DNA from: Nematostella vectensis
Lineage: Eukaryota; Cnidaria; Anthozoa; Actiniaria; Edwardsiidae
Direction: 5' to 3'
Assembly (NCBI RefSeq): GCF_932526225.1
Contig: NC_064041.1
Span: 12,575,951-12,639,950, forward strand
DNA length: 64,000 bases
In this document: positions 60,101-64,000 of the stretch, piece by piece
Position numbering within the stretch: the first letter of the stretch is position 1
Layout: each line of letters opens with the position of its first letter
The notes under the pieces: model-generated
What the model saw: only the letters and a program-made list of their open reading frames with translations
Databases searched by the model: none
What the model was told of the DNA's origin: nothing
Position numbers and translations under genes: made by a program

Positions 60101-61610
60101 TTTATTCCTTGCTCATCCTTGCTCCCCTTTCCTTTCCCATGATGCTATTTACAAGGCTTTATTCCTTGCTCATCCTTGCTCCCCTTTCCTTTCCCATGAT
60201 GCTATTTACAAGGCTTTATTCCTTGCTCATCCTTACTCCCCTTTCCTTTCCCATGATGCTATTTACAAGGCTTTATTCCTTGCTCGTCCTTGCTCCCCTT
60301 TCCTTTCCCATGATGCTATTTACAAGGCTTTATTCCTTGCTCATCCTTGCTCCCGTTTCCTTTCCCATGATGCTATTTACAAGGCTTTATTCCTTGCTCG
60401 TCCTTGCTCCCCTTTCCTTTCCCATGATGCTATTTACAAGGCTTTATTCCTTGCTCCTCCTTACTCCCCTTTCCTTTCCCATGATGCTATTTACAAGGCT
60501 TTATTCCTTGCTCATCCTTGCTCCCCTTTCCTTTCCCATGATGCTATTTACAAGGCTTTATTCCTTGCTCATCCTTGCTCCCCTTTCCTTTCCCATGATG
60601 CTATTTACAAGGCTTTATTCCTTGCTCATCCTTACTCCCCTTTCCTTTCCCATGATGCTATTTACAAGGCTTTATTCCTTGCTCATCCTTACTCCCCTTT
60701 CCTTTCCCATGATGCTATTTACAAGTCTTTATTCCTTGCTCATCCTTGCTCCCCTTTCCTTTCCCATGATGCTATTTACAAGTCTTTATTCCTTGCTCAT
60801 CCTTGCTCCCGTTTCCTTTCCCATGATGCTATTTACAAGGCTTTATTCCTTGCTCGTCCTTACTCCCATTTCCTTTCCCATGATGCTATTTACAAGGCTT
60901 TATTCCTTGCTCGTCCTTGCTCCCCTTTCCTTTCTCATGATGCTATTTACAAGGCTTTATTCCTTGCTCATCCTTGCTCCCCTTTCCTTTCCCATGATGC
61001 TATTTACAAGGCTTTATTCCTTGCTCATCCTTGCTCCCCTTTCCTTTCCCATGATGCTATTTACAAGGCTTTATTCCTTGCTTGTCCTTACTCCCCTTTC
61101 CTTTCCCATGATGCTATTTACAAGGCTTTATTCCTTGCTCATCCTTACTCCCCTTTCCTTTCCCATGATGCTATTTACAAGGCTTTATTCCTTGCTCATC
61201 CTTGCTCCCCTTTCCTTTCCCATAATGCTATTTACAAGGCTTTATTCCTTGCTCATCCTTGCTTCCCTTTCCTTTCCCATGATGCTATTTACAAGACTTT
61301 ATTCCTTGCTTGTCCTTGCTCCCCTTTCCTTTCCCATGATGCTATTTACAAGGCTTTATTCCTTGCTCATCCTTGCTCCCCTTTGCTTTCCCATGATGCT
61401 ATTTACAAGGCTTTATTCCTTGCTCATCCTTGCTCCCCTTTCCTTTCCCATGATGCTATTTACAAGGCTTTATTCCTTGCTCATCCTTGCTCCCCTTTCC
61501 TTTCCCATGATGCTATTTACAAGGCTTTATTCCTTGCTTATCCTTGCTCCCCTTTCCTTTCCCATGATGTTATTTACAAGTCGTTATTCCTTTCTCGAGC
61601 TTACTCCCCT
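45151..61610 (+). repeat. 16.4-kb minisatellite of 57-bp (and 52-bp) units
   Basis: Core unit CCCATGATGCTATTTACAAG-GCTTTATTCC-TTGCTCATCC-TTGCTCCCCTTTCCTTT, 57 bp, roughly 290 copies by length. A 52-bp form lacks five bases (TTGCTTTCCTTT). Variants recur: CTCGTCC, CTCGAGCTTACTCC, CTTACTCC, AAGTC for AAGGC, GATGTTA for GATGCTA, and two 59-bp units with GCTGACCCC (about 54108, 56312). The plus strand is about 75% pyrimidine. Higher-order blocks recur near 48.69, 50.72 and 52.63 kb and at 47.40/48.25 kb. Two plus frames per unit are open, so long ORFs such as 56308-61737 appear; I do not treat them as genes. Confidence 0.98.
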
Positions 61611-61708
61611 TTTCTCATCCCCGTTCTCTTTTCGGTCAAGTCCGTATTCATTGCTCACCCTGGCTCCCTGTGTTCACCCATGTTTTCAGTTTTTCGGCCG
61701 AGTCCATT
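61611..61708 (+). repeat. Right flank of the array: ancestral-type unit
   Basis: TTTTCGGTCAAGTCCGTATT-CATTGCTCACCC and then GTTTTTCGGCCGAGTCCATT match the left flank at 45130-45150 and the inverted set at 43889-44135. The array seems to have grown inside this longer repeat family. Confidence 0.65.
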
Positions 61709-61835
61709 TACCCTGGGCACCAGAGGCTCGAGCTTAACTCCCACAACACGAGCCGCGAAGCGGCGACAACGAGTCGCGACATTCAGTAAAGGGCGCATAG
61801 TAAACAAACGAAGCTCGAGACTGGTACCCAGGGTA
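61709..61835. mobile_element. MITE, TIR TACCCTGGGTACCAG, copy 2
   Basis: 127 bp. TACCCTGGGCACCAGAGGCT then CGAGCTT at the left; AAGCTCGAGACTGGTACCCA then GGGTA at the right. Same family as 41565-41642 with a different interior (GCCGCGAAGCGGC hairpin). Confidence 0.75.
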
Positions 61836-61842
61836 AAGTCAA

Positions 61843-62270
61843 TGAGGATAACACGAGGAAAATCACACGAGGGAAGATTAGAAGAGGAAAGACCAGAAGA
61901 GGAAAGAACACACGAGGAAAGATCACACAAGGAAAGATCACAAGAGAAAAGATCACATGAGAAAAGACCACACGAGGAAAGATCACACAAGGAAAGATCA
62001 CAAGAGAAAAGATCACATGAGAAAAGACCACACGAGGAAAGATCACATGAGGAAAGATCAGAAGAGGAAAGAACACACGAGGAAAGATCACATAGGAAAT
62101 ATCACATGAGGAAAGACCACATGAAGAAAAAACACAAGAGGAAAGATCAAAAGAGGAAATATCACAAGAGGAAAGATCACATGGGAAAAGATCACATGAG
62201 GAAAGATCAGAAGAGGAAAAATCACATGAGGAAAGATCACATGAATAAAGATAACACTAAGAAAGATTAC
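61843..62270 (+). repeat. 15-bp purine-rich tandem array
   Basis: About 28 imperfect copies of GGAAAGATCACAYGA. A 60-bp block (from about 61908) occurs twice in succession. The plus strand can be read as a five-residue SHEER-like repeat joined to the 57-bp array frame; no start, splice or family signal supports a gene. Confidence 0.9.
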
Positions 62271-62698
62271 ATGGACAGATACATCCCACAGATTACATCC
62301 CATAAACTTAACGTGCAAATATCCAAAAACCGCATTCTATGTGCGGATGTGTAAAAAGCTGTTGCAAAATTTTATTTAATCTAATTCCATGCAAAACTGT
62401 TGCAAGCGGCAGGGTCTCACAGTTTTGTACAAAAAAAATTTGTCATTTAAAACTAGTAAATTTGAAGTTTTCCCACAAATAACACTGTCAGCTTTCGAGT
62501 GATGCTTGGACTTGACGAGAAAAAACAAAGGGCCTGGGAAGGAGATTGGCAATACACCGCGCGCCCTCGTGTTGTCATTGGTGAGCATGATGTCATCGTC
62601 ATACTGGCATAACAAATAACGGTTAATGAAAGTGAAAAGCGGAAGTACAAGCTCAGGATACGGTACGTTGGTAATCGCTTTGTTTGGAAAATGCGTCA
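62271..62698. other. Non-coding stretch
   Basis: No gene supported. A minus ORF at 62376-62771 overlaps the next MITE end and has no recognisable motif or splice context. Confidence 0.4.
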
Positions 62699-63143
62699 GA
62701 GGGGCCGTCCACACTAACACGGATTCGTTTGGATCCGTATACTTTTTGATACGTTTAAGCCTTCCGTCCACACTAACACGCGCACTGGATCCAGCGAATC
62801 CGGATACTTTTGAAAACGCCGTCGAAAGTGAATCAAAATGAATCCGTATAATTTGGTCCGTAGTGTGGACAGTCGAATCCGTATCAAAATGAAAACGATG
62901 GCGTCATATCGCAGGCGCGTCCGCTGCTTTAAGCATGCGCATATCATAAAAATGACGTTACCCCGTACCTTTCAGCGTCTTCAAACGTCTGAATCATCCG
63001 TGTTAGTGTGAACGGTTGGTTCCAGGCGAACACGCTGCGAAAACGATTCGAACGATAGTGTGGACGCGAATCAAGTGATGCGTTTTAGGCGAAAGAAATC
63101 CGTTTTAGGCGAAAGGAATCCGTGTTAGTGTGAACGACCCCTC
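62699..63143. mobile_element. 445-bp MITE, TIR GAGGGGCCGTCCACACTAAC
   Basis: GAGGGGCCGTCCACACTAAC-ACGGATTCG at the left and AATCCGTGTTAGTGTGAACG-ACCCCTC at the right. Sub-terminal repeats of CCGTCCACACTAACACG (62765) and GAATCCGTATCAAAATGAA lie inside. It is non-coding. Confidence 0.75.
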
Positions 63144-63699
63144 AAAGCCTTATAAGACAAATGAAAATTCGAAACTGGGTAATAAAGGTAAATGGATTAG
63201 AATAGAGTGTCAGGGCATAAGTTCAATATTTAATTTGTCATTTTATACAAAACAAAGATACATGAACTGTACCTTTTTACTCTACCCGTGCTGTCCAAAT
63301 TCACCAAGTGTGTATCAAAGCGAGATTTTGGTTGGAGTAAGAGGGAAGAAATTGAATTAATAGGCTTAAGATAATGTCTACTATTTGATTTATTTGTCTT
63401 CCGTCAATGCTGCCATGCTACGATGACATTATGTTCTTCAAGACAGGCTAATATGCTTTTAAAATGTCAAGTCCAATATTATGAAAAGAGAATTTAATCC
63501 AGCATTTGCATAGCGATTCACGAAAAGAGGGGTATACTAACCCGGAGATGTCGTTTCATCTGAATAAACCGAGTTTACGCAAAATGTCTTTCATTTTTAA
63601 GGTTCTTATGTTGGAGGCGGTGCTGTATTTAGGACGCAATAGTTGTATTTGCCCAGCTAGTTTCAATATTTACATTTCCAGTTCACTTTTTAGTGCGTA
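63144..63699. other. Presumed 5' region of the right-edge gene
   Basis: AT-rich, no gene supported. It probably includes the 5' UTR and promoter of the ORF starting at 63700. Confidence 0.35.
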
Positions 63700-64000
63700 A
63701 TGGTGCCGAATGAAGGGAACAGAAGACGAACATTACCACTGGTTCCCCCGAAACCGTCGCGAAAAGATGTCCATCTTACACGAAAAATCGTAGAAAAATC
63801 TGAAAATGCCCGACTGAAAGATGAAGATTTGGAGACGAAGCTTCGAGATCGGCGCGTGAAGTCAGGTGAAGATGGGGACTTAAACGACCACGAATATAGA
63901 ACAAGATTATTTATGATTAATTCAAGGTCTCAGCCATTTATAAGCGTTTGGAAGAGATTCGAGAAAGAAAATGCGCCAGGATTACCTCCGAGCCTGCTTG
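63700..64000 (+). CDS. Unrecognised protein, 5' end (partial)
   Basis: From ATG at 63700 the frame stays open for 100 codons to the window edge, starting MVPNEGNRRRTLPLVPPKPS. The rest is charged (RKIVEKSENARLKDEDLETK) and then FISVWKRFEKENAPGLPP. Codon usage and higher GC than the preceding 500 bp fit coding sequence, and an in-frame TAA lies just upstream. I do not recognise the family. It may end at a donor beyond the window. Confidence 0.55.
   Translation, partial: MVPNEGNRRRTLPLVPPKPSRKDVHLTRKIVEKSENARLKDEDLETKLRDRRVKSGEDGDLNDHEYRTRLFMINSRSQPFISVWKRFEKENAPGLPPSLL

Noticed and set aside
45151..61610. CRISPR array
   Set aside because: Units are head-to-tail and contiguous with no unique spacers; the locus is eukaryotic.
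56308..61737. 1809-codon ORF of 19-residue repeats, taken as a giant repeat protein
   Set aside because: It follows from 57-bp units being a multiple of three; a second frame is equally open, 52-bp units break frames elsewhere, and no splice, start or codon bias supports coding.
61843..62354. Basic/acidic HEERSHKERS repeat protein
   Set aside because: Simple 15-bp tandem DNA joined to satellite and MITE frame; no independent start or homologous domain.
62376..62771. 131-codon minus ORF
   Set aside because: Overlaps a MITE terminus, has no recognised motif and no good splice or promoter context.

Overview
This is a eukaryotic, intron-rich window, about 60% AT, with GT-AG spliced genes and many small DNA-transposon relics. 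Gene content is animal. Intron density, the MITEs, and a relic of a PIN-like repeat family that I associate with cnidarian genomes suggest an early-branching metazoan, most likely an anthozoan such as a sea anemone. The species is an inference. Exon boundaries were set by eye from splice sites, with reading phase checked across every junction.

Layout. (1) 1-5109, minus: first seven exons of a CCDC180-type coiled-coil protein, continuing off the left edge. (2) 5665-23990, plus: a twenty-exon gene for a predicted protein of about 1878 residues: small GTPase, RCC1 beta-propeller, filamin repeat, degenerate Roc, COR, zinc ribbon and a C-terminal tail. It is a Roco-class protein with an architecture I do not recognise, and the best candidate here for an undescribed system. 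(3) 25573-28797, minus: complete three-exon PSMD5, the proteasome base-assembly chaperone. (4) 29379-43327, plus: SUCO-type SUN-domain ER protein, eight exons, about 1788 residues. (5) 43.9-62.3 kb: repeat desert dominated by a 16.4 kb array of 57-bp units with higher-order structure, then a 15-bp purine-rich array. (6) 62699-63143: a MITE. (7) 63700-64000: the open 5' end of an unrecognised gene leaving the right edge.

Genes 1/2 and 3/4 are two head-to-head pairs with start codons about 0.55 kb apart, each with a YY1-like GCCGCCAT motif, suggesting shared promoters. In the SUCO gene one 30-bp minisatellite starts exactly at a 5' splice site and a 68-bp one ends exactly at a 3' splice site; both carry decoy splice signals.

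The very long ORFs inside the 57-bp array (up to 1809 codons) follow from a unit length divisible by three and are not proposed as proteins.
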